From positions 1 to 35,739 of the IMG/VR virus record IMGVR_UViG_3300047157_000009: 35,739 bases of DNA. The stretch is one strand, 5' to 3'. A program made the position numbers and the translations under genes. The notes under the pieces were generated by a model. It was not told the origin of the DNA and ran no database searches. It saw nothing but the letters and a program-made list of their open reading frames with translations. Below are positions 6,237 to 14,995 of the stretch, piece by piece. Origin of the DNA: a virus. How positions within the stretch are numbered: the stretch's first letter is position 1; each line of letters opens with the position of its first letter.

Positions 6237-9016
6237 TGCCAGTACAATGGACAACTTTCCCTATGGAGTTCAAAGGTGGGTTAATCTCCAACCTTACTCC
6301 ATTACAACAGGGTACTAATGCTATAGGATCTGCTACTATACTACAGAACTTTGAGTCTGATAGAGAAGGAGGCTATAGCAAACTAAAAGGTTATAGTAAG
6401 TTTAGCGAAACGTTAGTTCCAGGTGCTGGTGAAGTTCTTGCTATGAAAGTTGTATCTTCTGGCAGAGTTGTAACAGCTAGGAAGATGGACAATGCTACTG
6501 TAACGGAATACCAGACAGCTACGTCTACTGTTAATGGTGCAGTATCTAGTGCTACAGCAGTGTCTCTTGATAATAACACAGCTACAGCTATAGTAAATGG
6601 TGCTATTACTTCAAAGACTACAGTAGTCGTAGATAGAGTACGTGCCTTTACAGGTTTAACAGGTACAGCCTCTGCTACTGGTGCAAGTGGTACATTTGAT
6701 ATTACAAATACAAACGGCACGTATACAGCAGCAGTAAATGCAGCAGGTACAGGATATGCAGTTAACGAAACAGTAACAGTAGTAGGTGCAAACTTAGGCG
6801 GTGCTACTACAGCAAACAACGCTACTGTTACAGTAAGTAGCATAGCCCCTACTACACACACTACCCCAGCAAATACTTACAATGGATCAGCAGGTACTGG
6901 TCTTACTTTTAATGTTACTAGAACTGGTGCTGTTTATAGTGTAGCTATTGTCAGTGCAGGTACAGGTGGGTATAAAGTTGGAGAAACTGTTACTGTAGCT
7001 GGTGCAGCGTTAGGCGGTGCTACCACTGCCAATAATGCAACGATTACAGTAGGTAGTATAAACAATGTTGCTGTTACATACACTAATCCAACGCAGTCTG
7101 CTTATAGTGGTTCTGGTAGTAGTGCTACATTCAATGTAATTAAAACAGGTGCTACGTATACCGTAGCTATTACTGCAGCAGGTTCAGGTTATACAGCTAG
7201 TGAAACAATTAAAGTAGTAGGTACACAGTTAAACGGTGCTACTACAGCCAACGATGCAACCATAACAATAACTACAGTAGATGGATCAGGTGGTATAACA
7301 GGAGCCACCATAGCAGGTACAGGTTTAGCTGAAGGCACTGTAGCAACTGCGGTTATCACTGGTACTGCCATAAATACTGGTCCTATAACAGGTGTTACTG
7401 TTGCTGGTACTGGCGCATCCTTTGGAACTATTACTAGAGGTATGCTTGTAACAGGCACTGGTATCACTGGCGCTGTAACAGTAAAGACAGTAACAAGTCA
7501 GAATAGTATTATACTGGACACAGCCGTATCTATAGCCGATAACATTGTACTTAGTTTTGTTACTAATATAAAAGCTGGTATGTTTGTTACAGGTGCAGGA
7601 ATATCTGGTACTGTAAAAGTAGCATCATTAACAAACCAAAATAGTATTGTACTTGATTCAGCTCAATCATTAGCAAATAATACTGTTCTTACTTTTGGTA
7701 CATTTCACGGTACTCAAGTTAATAAAACATTATACTTTCACGGTACAGGAACTACTTGGGCGCACATAGGTACAAGCTCGTCTACAAACACATTAAAATC
7801 TAGGTTTACTGACTTTAACTTTACACAAGAAGACAAAACTATATTTGTAGATAGTAAAAGTTTTCCAATAGTATATAATGCTAGTGGTAATACTATGGTA
7901 TCACTAACATCGTCAAACAGTTCGGATGTACAAGGCGCAGAGAATGTTGTACTTTTTAAGAACCACGCTTTCTATTCTAAAGGTAGTAAGATATTCTTTA
8001 CAGCACCAAACACAGTAGATGATTTTGCTACAGGCAATGGTGCTGGTACAATAAATGTTGGATATGATGTAACAGGTATGATAGGCTTTCGTGAACAGCT
8101 TATCATTTTTACTACAGACACAATTAAAAAACTTGTAGGAACTACTTCCTCCGACTTTAAACTAGAGCCTATATCAGACAAGATTGGTTGTATTAACCCT
8201 GATACAATAAAAGAGTTTGGTGGTGATGTAGTATATCTATCTCCTGATGGTGTACGTTTACTTGGTGCTACAGACCGTATTGGTGACTTTGCTCTTGACG
8301 TTGCCTCAGATCAGATATATAAAGATGCTCAAGAGTTTATAGCACAGACAGATACGTTTTGTTCTGTTTTAATTAGAGGTAAATCTCAGTACAGAATATT
8401 TGCATATATACCTACTGTACAGGCACCTGCTGCTGGAGGTTTAATAGCAACAAAGTTTATTGCACAAGGTGGTAGTGGTATAGCTTGGTCTAGAACTAAA
8501 GGACTAAAAGTAAACGTAGCAGACAGTACCTATTCAGGTGCAACAGAAACGGTACTGTTTGGTAATGATGATGGCTTCTGTTATAAGATGGACTCAGGTA
8601 ATTCTTTTGATGGCGATCCTATTGAGGCTATATATGAGTCTCCCTTTATGCCAATTACAGATCCACAAATAAGAAAAACAATGTATAAGCTTACGTTGTA
8701 TGCACAGCCTCAAGGAACTATGAACCTTGACGTAGGCTTTTCAATAGACTTCGACTCTAAGAATGATCCTGGAATAATACAGCCTCCTGTTATACAAATA
8801 GGTGCATCTGGTGGTGGCGTAAGTTTATATGGTGCATCTACTTCGATATATGGTAATGCAAACACTAAGTATGGTGGTAACCTAGACAAAATATATAAAG
8901 AAAATTTAGTAGGCTCTTTTAAAACAGTAGCTATGAGAATAACAGATAACTCAATAAACCCAACCTTCACTCTTGACACAGCGGTGCTTGAGTACAGAGA
9001 ACATGATAGGCAGTAA
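6236..9016 (+). CDS. Tail nozzle / stabilisation protein with inserted repeats
   Basis: A 926-residue protein. Residues 1-95 (MPVQWTTFPMEFKGGLISNL, then TILQNFESDREGGYSKLKGY) and the part after ~495 (KTLYFHGTG, FTDFNFTQEDKTIFVDS, VYLSPDGVRLLGATDRIGDF) resemble the beta-propeller nozzle proteins of short tails (T7 gp12, P22 gp10). Between them lies a low-charge insertion of about 400 residues. It holds three ~72-residue repeats starting at residues 154, 225 and 299 (AGTGY... ETVTV ... GGATTANNATVTV), then two ~46-residue repeats from 399 and 445 (GMLVTGTGI ... QNSIILD). The nozzle closes the DNA channel after the adaptor. The insertion probably decorates its outside, which is inference. Confidence 0.75.
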   Translation: MPVQWTTFPMEFKGGLISNLTPLQQGTNAIGSATILQNFESDREGGYSKLKGYSKFSETLVPGAGEVLAMKVVSSGRVVTARKMDNATVTEYQTATSTVNGAVSSATAVSLDNNTATAIVNGAITSKTTVVVDRVRAFTGLTGTASATGASGTFDITNTNGTYTAAVNAAGTGYAVNETVTVVGANLGGATTANNATVTVSSIAPTTHTTPANTYNGSAGTGLTFNVTRTGAVYSVAIVSAGTGGYKVGETVTVAGAALGGATTANNATITVGSINNVAVTYTNPTQSAYSGSGSSATFNVIKTGATYTVAITAAGSGYTASETIKVVGTQLNGATTANDATITITTVDGSGGITGATIAGTGLAEGTVATAVITGTAINTGPITGVTVAGTGASFGTITRGMLVTGTGITGAVTVKTVTSQNSIILDTAVSIADNIVLSFVTNIKAGMFVTGAGISGTVKVASLTNQNSIVLDSAQSLANNTVLTFGTFHGTQVNKTLYFHGTGTTWAHIGTSSSTNTLKSRFTDFNFTQEDKTIFVDSKSFPIVYNASGNTMVSLTSSNSSDVQGAENVVLFKNHAFYSKGSKIFFTAPNTVDDFATGNGAGTINVGYDVTGMIGFREQLIIFTTDTIKKLVGTTSSDFKLEPISDKIGCINPDTIKEFGGDVVYLSPDGVRLLGATDRIGDFALDVASDQIYKDAQEFIAQTDTFCSVLIRGKSQYRIFAYIPTVQAPAAGGLIATKFIAQGGSGIAWSRTKGLKVNVADSTYSGATETVLFGNDDGFCYKMDSGNSFDGDPIEAIYESPFMPITDPQIRKTMYKLTLYAQPQGTMNLDVGFSIDFDSKNDPGIIQPPVIQIGASGGGVSLYGASTSIYGNANTKYGGNLDKIYKENLVGSFKTVAMRITDNSINPTFTLDTAVLEYREHDRQ
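6695..7351 (+). repeat. Three ~72-residue repeats inside nozzle gene
   Basis: The repeats start at 6695, 6908 and 7130 (spacing 213 and 222 bases) and are kept in frame. Each carries a Y-x-x-x-(I/V)-x-x-AGTGY segment, an ET(V/I)xVxG strand and GGATTANNAT or NGATTANDAT. Confidence 0.8.
7430..7705 (+). repeat. Two ~46-residue repeats inside nozzle gene
   Basis: Two in-frame units start at 7430 and 7568, each with GM(L/F)VTG(T/A)GI, a V(K/A) strand, (S/N)QNSI(I/V)LD and a final hydrophobic strand. They follow the three longer repeats directly. Confidence 0.7.
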
Positions 9017-9018
9017 CA

Positions 9019-9867
9019 ATGGCAGGTTATACAAGACAAGCAGCAGCTAATATAGTCACAGGTAGCGTTGTTGACGCTGACGACTTTAATGATGAGTACA
9101 ATCAGATACAGTCAGCATTCAATGCTAGTACTGGTCACACACATGATGGTACAGCAGCAGAGGGCGCACCTATTGAAACTATAGGACCATCTCAAGATAT
9201 AGTTGCTACAGCAGCAGCACTTAGACCTAAGACTACTAACGCTGTAGATTTAGGTACAACAGCACTACAATACAAAGATGCTTACTTTGATGGTGCAGTA
9301 AAAACAGATACACTTACTGTGGATGAGAGTGCTACTATAGCAGGTAACTTAACTGTTAGCGGAACCTTTACTGATGGAGGAAGCGGTACACAAACTGTAG
9401 CAAGGCAGTCAATATCTGGTGGTACTGGTATAACATATAACAACAGTACTGGTGTTATTAATTGTGATATTAATACACCTGCAGAAGTGGGGTTATCTTC
9501 TTTATCAAGTAATGGAAATTCTTTGTCAGGTAACTTTTCTGTTTCAGGAGCAATTACTGCAACAGGTAACGTAACAGCTTTTTCAGATGAAAGACTTAAA
9601 GAAAACGTAGAAACTATTGAAGGTGCGCTAGATAAAGTGTTACAGATGCGTGGCGTAACTTTTAACTACAAAAGCGAACTCAATGATGGTCAACGTGGCA
9701 CAGGTGTTATAGCTCAAGAGATGCAGCAAGTTATGCCAGAGGTTGTAGAAGAAGGTGAGTATCTATCTGTAGCATATGGTAACATAGTAGGTGTACTAAT
9801 TGAAGCTGTAAAAGAATTAAAAGAAGAACTAGCTAATTGCAAGTGTAAAAAGTGTGAGTGTGAGTAA
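9019..9867 (+). CDS. Tail fibre with C-terminal S74 self-cleaving chaperone
   Basis: A 282-residue fibre. The N-terminal part (VVDADDFNDEYNQIQSAF, HTHDGTAAEGAP) resembles the start of podovirus fibres. Residues ~85-185 have shaft-like repeats (DTLTVDESATIAGNLTVSGT). The C-terminal ~94 residues form an intramolecular chaperone of the peptidase S74 type: SDERLKEN at residue 189, then GVIAQEMQQVMPEVV and a final helix LIEAVKELKEELA. In this family the fibre trimerises and the chaperone cuts itself off just before the Ser, using a Ser-Lys pair (here Ser189 and Lys194). The tail ends in a cysteine-rich CKCKKCECE. The stop overlaps the next start. Confidence 0.85.
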   Translation: MAGYTRQAAANIVTGSVVDADDFNDEYNQIQSAFNASTGHTHDGTAAEGAPIETIGPSQDIVATAAALRPKTTNAVDLGTTALQYKDAYFDGAVKTDTLTVDESATIAGNLTVSGTFTDGGSGTQTVARQSISGGTGITYNNSTGVINCDINTPAEVGLSSLSSNGNSLSGNFSVSGAITATGNVTAFSDERLKENVETIEGALDKVLQMRGVTFNYKSELNDGQRGTGVIAQEMQQVMPEVVEEGEYLSVAYGNIVGVLIEAVKELKEELANCKCKKCECE

Positions 9868-11057
9868 TGGCTCTTCAGACTAGTGGTGCTATTAGTCTAA
9901 ATGATATACACGTAGAAGTTGGTGGTACTAGTGGCACTAACTGCTCTCTTAATGATGCAGATTTTCGTTCACTAATAGGTGTAAGTGATCAGGCTAACCA
10001 AAGTTTACTACTATACTATGGTCAGTCTAATGAAATACCTCTAACTTCTGCTGGTAATGTAAACGGACAAGCACAAAGAAAACAAATCTCAGCTTCTAGT
10101 TTTATATCTTCTGGAGGAACTCTAAGTATACCATCAAATATGTGGGTTTGGTCAGATGATAGAACAGTAGCAGCATTGACTGTAGATATTCCTTGCACTA
10201 TTATAAATAACGGTAAAATAATAGGTAAAGGTGGTCAGGGCGGCTCTGGTCTTAGAGTAAAAAACTTACCGCATCCAACCACTAGTGCTTACAACGCTGG
10301 TTACGGCACAGTTAATTTAGGTACTGGCTCAGATGGTGGTCCTGCTATTAACGTTACATCTTCAGGAGTAACTATTATAAACAAATCAGGTGCTTATATT
10401 GCTGGTGGCGGTGGCGGTGGTGGCGCTGGTGGTGTTGAACCAATGAATACCGCTGCAGGTGGTGGTGGTGGCGCTGGTGGTGCAGAAGGTGGTTACAGAG
10501 TTGGACCAGGTTCTTTTACTGATGGTCAAGGTTCTGGATGGCCTAACTATACTACAAACGGACCTCAATATTCTCAGTTTGGTATATACGGAACAGGTAA
10601 TGGGAATGGACCTTCACTTGGTTATGGTGGAGAACTTAACCAAAGAGGATGGTACGTTTCCGTATCGAACTCTCCCAACTACGGAACTTGGTCAAAAAGT
10701 TATACTCATGGTTATGCTGGTGGTCCAGGTGGACCTGCTTCAGGCGAGGATCAAGCATCTATGTCTGGACAGGGTGGTGGTAGAATACTTCCAGGCTCTA
10801 GGGCAAACTCTCCTAATTATGGCTCTAGTGCTACTACTTCTTACGGTGGCGCAGGAGGAGAAGCTGGTGGTAATGGCAACTCCGCTGGTGGTTATGGAGG
10901 TTCTTCTGGCGGTGGTGGTGGCTGGGGTGCAGCAGGTGGTAGAGGATACAGAGGTGCTTTTACAAGTGTACAATGTCAAGGCGGCAACGCAGGAGCAGCT
11001 ATAACAGGCACGTCAAGAACACTTAGCAATAGCGGCACAATTTATGGTGGAACATAA
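9867..11057 (+). CDS. Glycine-rich tail adhesin, copy A
   Basis: A 396-residue protein. Residues 1-115 hold a conserved head (MALQTSGAISLNDIHVEVGG, VNGQAQRKQISASSFISSGG, SNMWVWSD, VDIPCTIINNGKIIG). Residues ~115-370 are very rich in glycine with GGGGGGGAGG runs, and the end reads GTSRTLSNSGTIYGGT. The next gene shares the head and the last 20 residues but differs in between. Gly-rich loops on a polyglycine core are the receptor-binding part of T-even gp38-type adhesins, so host recognition is likely. The similarity is in composition, not a proven homology. Start and stop overlap the neighbours by one base. Confidence 0.75.
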   Translation: MALQTSGAISLNDIHVEVGGTSGTNCSLNDADFRSLIGVSDQANQSLLLYYGQSNEIPLTSAGNVNGQAQRKQISASSFISSGGTLSIPSNMWVWSDDRTVAALTVDIPCTIINNGKIIGKGGQGGSGLRVKNLPHPTTSAYNAGYGTVNLGTGSDGGPAINVTSSGVTIINKSGAYIAGGGGGGGAGGVEPMNTAAGGGGGAGGAEGGYRVGPGSFTDGQGSGWPNYTTNGPQYSQFGIYGTGNGNGPSLGYGGELNQRGWYVSVSNSPNYGTWSKSYTHGYAGGPGGPASGEDQASMSGQGGGRILPGSRANSPNYGSSATTSYGGAGGEAGGNGNSAGGYGGSSGGGGGWGAAGGRGYRGAFTSVQCQGGNAGAAITGTSRTLSNSGTIYGGT

Positions 11058-12142
11058 TGGCACTACAAACTAGCGGTCCTATTAGTTTAAACGACATGCA
11101 CGTAGAGGTAGGTGGCAGTAGTAATAGTTTATGTTCTGTAAATGATGCAGACATTCGTGATCTAATTAGTAGGGGTGCTAACACTTCACAAAACTTTCAA
11201 GAGTACTATGGTAAATCAGCAGAGACATCATTACCCACTGGTGGTAGTACAGTAAACGGACAAGCACAACTGAAACGTATAAATGCATCAAGTTATATTT
11301 CATCTGGTGGTACACTAAGGATTCCTTCTAATATGTGGGTATGGTCAGACAGTACGTCACATGCTGCATTAACTATAGACATACCATGTACTGTTATAAA
11401 TGATGGTAAAGTTATAGGTTGTGGTGGTAGGGGTGGAAATGCTGGTTATAATAGTAGTAGCTTTGCTGGTGTTGCAGGTGGAGCAGCCATAAATGTTACA
11501 TCTAGTGGTGTTACAATTACTAATTCATCTGGTGCTTACATAGCAGGGGGTGGCGGTGGAGGCTCTACTAGTGCTGTAAGACACACTTCAGGCACGTACC
11601 AGATGGGAGGCGGTGGCGCTGGAGGAGGCGCAGGAGGCGGTAATGGTGGTTCAGGAGGCGTACGTTCAGGTAATTCTACTTCAGGAGGCAGTAATGCTGC
11701 AGGAGGAGCGTTAAACGCAACAGGAGCTAACGGTTCATATTCTGATCCTTATACGGGTGGAGGCGATTCATATGCTAGTGCTGGAACAGGTGGTGGTGCT
11801 GGTGGTGGTGCAGGAGGTGCTGGAGGACAGCAACAATACCTAGCAGATGGCGGTGCAGGAGGGCGTATATTGCCAGGATCAGGAGGCTCTGGTGGTGGTG
11901 CAGGAGGTAGCAGGGCAGTAGCTGGTACTTCAGGCGGTAGCGGAGGTAATGCAGGAGTAAACAATACAAGTTATAAATACTCAGATAGTCAACCTGGATA
12001 TGGCGCTGGTGGAGGCGGTGGCTGGGGAGCCAGTGGAGGTTCAGGACATGCAGGTTATAATGCAGGAGGATCTGGAGGAGCAGCAATATCAGGAACTTCA
12101 AGAACACTAGGTAATAGTGGCACAATATACGGATCAACATAA
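11057..12142 (+). CDS. Glycine-rich tail adhesin, copy B (paralogue)
   Basis: A 361-residue paralogue of the preceding gene. The first ~120 residues (MALQTSGPISLNDMHVEVGG, VNGQAQLKRINASSYISSGG, RIPSNMWVWSD) and the last 20 (GTSRTLGNSGTIYGST) match closely. The glycine-rich centre (~125-340) differs in sequence and length and contains many GGAGGG(A/S) runs. Some TGG codons of glycine runs on the opposite strand produce Pro/Leu-rich open frames, which are shadows. This copy likely has a different receptor specificity. It overlaps both neighbours by TAATG. Confidence 0.75.
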   Translation: MALQTSGPISLNDMHVEVGGSSNSLCSVNDADIRDLISRGANTSQNFQEYYGKSAETSLPTGGSTVNGQAQLKRINASSYISSGGTLRIPSNMWVWSDSTSHAALTIDIPCTVINDGKVIGCGGRGGNAGYNSSSFAGVAGGAAINVTSSGVTITNSSGAYIAGGGGGGSTSAVRHTSGTYQMGGGGAGGGAGGGNGGSGGVRSGNSTSGGSNAAGGALNATGANGSYSDPYTGGGDSYASAGTGGGAGGGAGGAGGQQQYLADGGAGGRILPGSGGSGGGAGGSRAVAGTSGGSGGNAGVNNTSYKYSDSQPGYGAGGGGGWGASGGSGHAGYNAGGSGGAAISGTSRTLGNSGTIYGST

Positions 12143-12555
12143 TGAGCAGATATACTTACGCAGGGCAAACACATGGTACTTTAACAGAGCTTGAAACTTC
12201 TGTTACAAACATGAAAGCAACATTAGATGGACGGCCTACAACTTGGTGTGTCGTTAAACCTATGATAAACCCTAGAACGATAAACATATATAGTGGTGAT
12301 GTAATTGGTTATGAATCAGGTGAACCTTTAACAGATATAGAAATAAACGAATTAAGTAGTTCTGATAATGTATATAATGTTTATTCTATTAATGACGGAG
12401 ATAACTTTACACAAATACCAGAAGCTGACGTTGCTGGAAAAGTAAGAGCAATGAGAACATCTTATGCTAGATGGTTAATAGTAAATAAATATTATGATAA
12501 TGAAAATGAATCAGTAATGAACATAACAAACGAGGACATGTCAGGTTATGTCTAA
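12142..12555 (+). CDS. Hypothetical protein after adhesins (137 aa)
   Basis: A 137-residue soluble protein, not recognised. It starts MSRYTYAGQTHGTLTELETS and contains TWCVVKPMINPRTINIYSGD and AKVRAMRTSYARWLIVNKYY-like helical stretches near the end. Its ATG overlaps the stop of the second adhesin gene (TAATG), and a short protein coupled to an adhesin gene is often its assembly chaperone. That role is a guess from position. It overlaps the next gene by eight bases. Confidence 0.7.
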   Translation: MSRYTYAGQTHGTLTELETSVTNMKATLDGRPTTWCVVKPMINPRTINIYSGDVIGYESGEPLTDIEINELSSSDNVYNVYSINDGDNFTQIPEADVAGKVRAMRTSYARWLIVNKYYDNENESVMNITNEDMSGYV

Positions 12556-12796
12556 CATCACACCAGAAGAATTAGAAGCTATGCTAGATCGTGCAGCAAA
12601 GCGTGGTGCTAAGATGGCATTGCGTGAAGTAGGACTACATGATGACGATGCTCGTAAAGACATAACAGAAATGCGTAACTTACTAGAAGCATGGCGTGAC
12701 ACACGTAAAGGTGTGTGGTCAACTATGGTCAAGATGTCAACTGTAGCAGTAATAACATTCATTGCCGCATCACTTTGGATGCAAATAGGGAAATAA
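12548..12796 (+). CDS. DUF6127-like one-helix membrane protein
   Basis: An 82-residue protein: NITPEELEAMLDRAAKRGAK, then LREVGLHDDDARKDITEMRN and LLEAWRDTRKGVW, followed by one hydrophobic helix (residues ~58-78) and a short K-ending tail. The AA.RGA..AL...GLHD.DA..DI.E.R.LL.AWRD pattern matches what I know as DUF6127, mostly found in alphaproteobacteria and their phages. With a cytoplasmic N-terminus and a single membrane helix it could be a holin-like or lysis-control protein, but direct evidence is lacking. It overlaps the previous gene by eight bases. Confidence 0.7.
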   Translation: MSNITPEELEAMLDRAAKRGAKMALREVGLHDDDARKDITEMRNLLEAWRDTRKGVWSTMVKMSTVAVITFIAASLWMQIGK

Positions 12797-12799
12797 GAT

Positions 12800-14983
12800 A
12801 TGGCTAATAAATTCGCAGGATTCACTAATGAGTCAATGGAAAAGAAGATACTCCCATCACTGGGCTACACAGGGGCAATGGATAGAGATTCCATAAATAA
12901 GTTTCTTGCAGCTAGTCCTGCAGCAGCAGCACAAATGGGTAAGTACACTATGGCAGCTAGGCAGATGGTTGAGGGTAAGCGTCTTAATAAATTTTTAGGT
13001 GGTCCTGCTTTTGGTTCACAGGAGTATAAAGACCTGACAGCAAAGACACATGCTGCTGCACTACAAAGACAGGCAGATAAAAAAACTATGGAATCGGGTG
13101 ATGTAGGGCAAAGGATGGCTGTTTTACAAAGACAACAGAACGCTCCAAGCCCTGATCCATTAGCAACACAATACTCACAGAACGATGTTATTAGAGGAGT
13201 TAACTCAGGCGGTTCAAGTAGTAGTGCAGCATCAGCATCACAACCAGTAGCAATGCCTAGTACACCTAACGTTTCTGGGGGTAGTGCTACTACTAATACA
13301 ACAGGTGCTGATCAGGCTACTAGTCAACAAGGCTCGTTTCAAACAACAGGCGCTATGGGTATGCCAAGTGGCGGTAACATGACTGCTCAAATAGCAGCAG
13401 ACCCTACTGCTCCTACAACTGTAGCTGCTGTACAATCTAATAATAACCCAGCAGCTAATATAGCTGAGAACACTGGACAGGCAGGAACAGCTACACAAGC
13501 TGGTGTAACTACAGCAGGAACAGCAGCACAGGCAGCAGCACCTACAACAACACCTGCTGCTCAAATGACAGCAGCCCAATCACAAGGTGCTGTAGGTCAG
13601 GCTTTGCAGGGTATGGCTGGCGAACAAGGACAAGTAAGCCCAGAGTCATTAATGAATGCGGCACAAATGGACCCTAATTCTGCTGCATCTCTACAACTAC
13701 AAGCAGCACAGCTAGGACAAGCACAAACAGTGCAAGCACCTACACCTTTACAGGTTACACAAGATCAACTCATAGATGGCTCTTCTGTAAAGCAAGGACA
13801 GGTAGATGCTACCCTAGCAAAAGCTGAAGCTGCTCTTGTACAGGATGAGATGGCTGATTTGATGCAAGACTTTCAGGGTGGTAACACACCTGTATGGGCA
13901 GCAGGGGCCATGAGAGCAGCTAACTCAGCAATGGCTGCACGTGGATTGTCTTCCTCTAGTATGGCAGGTATGGCTATTGTACAGGCAAGCATGGAAGCAG
14001 CACTACCTATTGCACAGATGGATGCATCTAACAAGCAGCAAATGGCAATGATGAAAGCAGAGCAACGTGCCAAGTTTATGGGCATGGAGTTTGACCAGAA
14101 CTTCCAAACTAAAGTTAAGAATGCTGCACGTATATCTGAGATAGCTAACATAAACTTTAGTGCAGAACAAACTATAGCCTTAGAGAACGCTCGTATGGCT
14201 CAGACAGTAGACCTAGCTAACCTGTCGAACAGACAAGCAAAGGTTATGGCTGATGCAGCCACCATGACGCAGATAGATATGGCTAACTTAGATAACAGAC
14301 AGCAAGCAGCAGTACAGAATGCACAGGCTTTCTTGCAGATGGACATGGCAAACTTAGATAATACACAACAGATGACTATGTTTAAGGCACAGGAAACTAC
14401 AAACTCCATACTTAGTGATACTGCTGCCCTGAATGCATCAAGACAATTTAATGCCTCTTCTCAAAACCAAACAGATCAGTTCTTTGCGTCACTTGGATCA
14501 CAGGTATCACAGTTTAATGCAGAACAAAACAACGCTATAAAACGTTTCAATGCAGGTGAAACAAATGCACTAGCTCAGTTTAATACAGCACAGAACAATG
14601 CACGTGAACAGTTCAACGCACAGAACCATCTTGTAATTGCACAGGCTAATGCTCAGTGGGCGCAGAACATTACCACAGCAGAGAATGCAGCAGTCAATCA
14701 AGCTAATCGTGACGCAGCTATAGCAGCCAATAACTTAACCATGACAGGCTACAACAATGCTATACAACGTGAGCGTGACATACTAGCATGGGCATGGGAA
14801 GCAGGACAGAATCAGAAAGACAGAGACAAAGCTATTGCTGTAGCAACTATTGAAGCTACTGATGGTGAGTCTTCAGGTAACTTGATAGCAGATTCAGCAG
14901 GTAACTTATTATCAAAGATAGTAAACTCAGCTATTGATTCTTTTGTACCAGACATTGTAGACGCAATAAACCCATTTAACTAA
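12800..14983 (+). CDS. Internal virion protein with hendecad repeats
   Basis: A 727-residue protein. The start (FAGFTNESMEKKILPSLGYT ... KFLAASPAAAAQMGKY) is helical. Residues ~130-320 are low-complexity in A, Q, T and S. From ~350 the protein is helical with many M and Q residues. Residues 470-535 are three 22-residue repeats (VDLANLSNRQAKV, IDMANLDNRQQAA, MDMANLDNTQQMT), and 571-625 are five 11-residue repeats (QFNAEQNNAIK, RFNAGETNALA, QFNTAQNNARE and so on). Repeats of 11 residues favour a right-handed coiled coil. It lies before the lysis and large virion genes, where ejection proteins occur, so a capsid-internal or ejected role is likely. No enzyme motif is visible. Confidence 0.7.
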   Translation: MANKFAGFTNESMEKKILPSLGYTGAMDRDSINKFLAASPAAAAQMGKYTMAARQMVEGKRLNKFLGGPAFGSQEYKDLTAKTHAAALQRQADKKTMESGDVGQRMAVLQRQQNAPSPDPLATQYSQNDVIRGVNSGGSSSSAASASQPVAMPSTPNVSGGSATTNTTGADQATSQQGSFQTTGAMGMPSGGNMTAQIAADPTAPTTVAAVQSNNNPAANIAENTGQAGTATQAGVTTAGTAAQAAAPTTTPAAQMTAAQSQGAVGQALQGMAGEQGQVSPESLMNAAQMDPNSAASLQLQAAQLGQAQTVQAPTPLQVTQDQLIDGSSVKQGQVDATLAKAEAALVQDEMADLMQDFQGGNTPVWAAGAMRAANSAMAARGLSSSSMAGMAIVQASMEAALPIAQMDASNKQQMAMMKAEQRAKFMGMEFDQNFQTKVKNAARISEIANINFSAEQTIALENARMAQTVDLANLSNRQAKVMADAATMTQIDMANLDNRQQAAVQNAQAFLQMDMANLDNTQQMTMFKAQETTNSILSDTAALNASRQFNASSQNQTDQFFASLGSQVSQFNAEQNNAIKRFNAGETNALAQFNTAQNNAREQFNAQNHLVIAQANAQWAQNITTAENAAVNQANRDAAIAANNLTMTGYNNAIQRERDILAWAWEAGQNQKDRDKAIAVATIEATDGESSGNLIADSAGNLLSKIVNSAIDSFVPDIVDAINPFN
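14207..14404 (+). repeat. Three 22-residue (2x11) repeats
   Basis: Three consecutive in-frame 66-base units begin at 14207, 14273 and 14339. Each encodes (V/I/M)D(L/M)ANL(S/D)N(R/T)Q followed by a variable helical half. They are part of the internal virion protein. Confidence 0.8.
14510..14674 (+). repeat. Five 11-residue (hendecad) repeats
   Basis: Five consecutive in-frame 33-base units begin at 14510. Each encodes 11 residues of the pattern (Q/R)(F/A)NAxxxNAxx, and the last units are more diverged. They lie near the C-terminal third of the internal virion protein. Confidence 0.75.
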
Positions 14984-14995
14984 GAGAGATTTATA

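Noticed and set aside
11749-12140. Pro- and Leu-rich leftward frames under the second glycine-rich adhesin
   Set aside because: They are the reverse complement of glycine codon runs and show no ribosome binding site or family likeness.
505-12142. A diversity-generating retroelement acting on the fibres or adhesins
   Set aside because: No reverse transcriptase gene and no template/variable repeat pair was seen in the window. The repeats present are tandem structural repeats.
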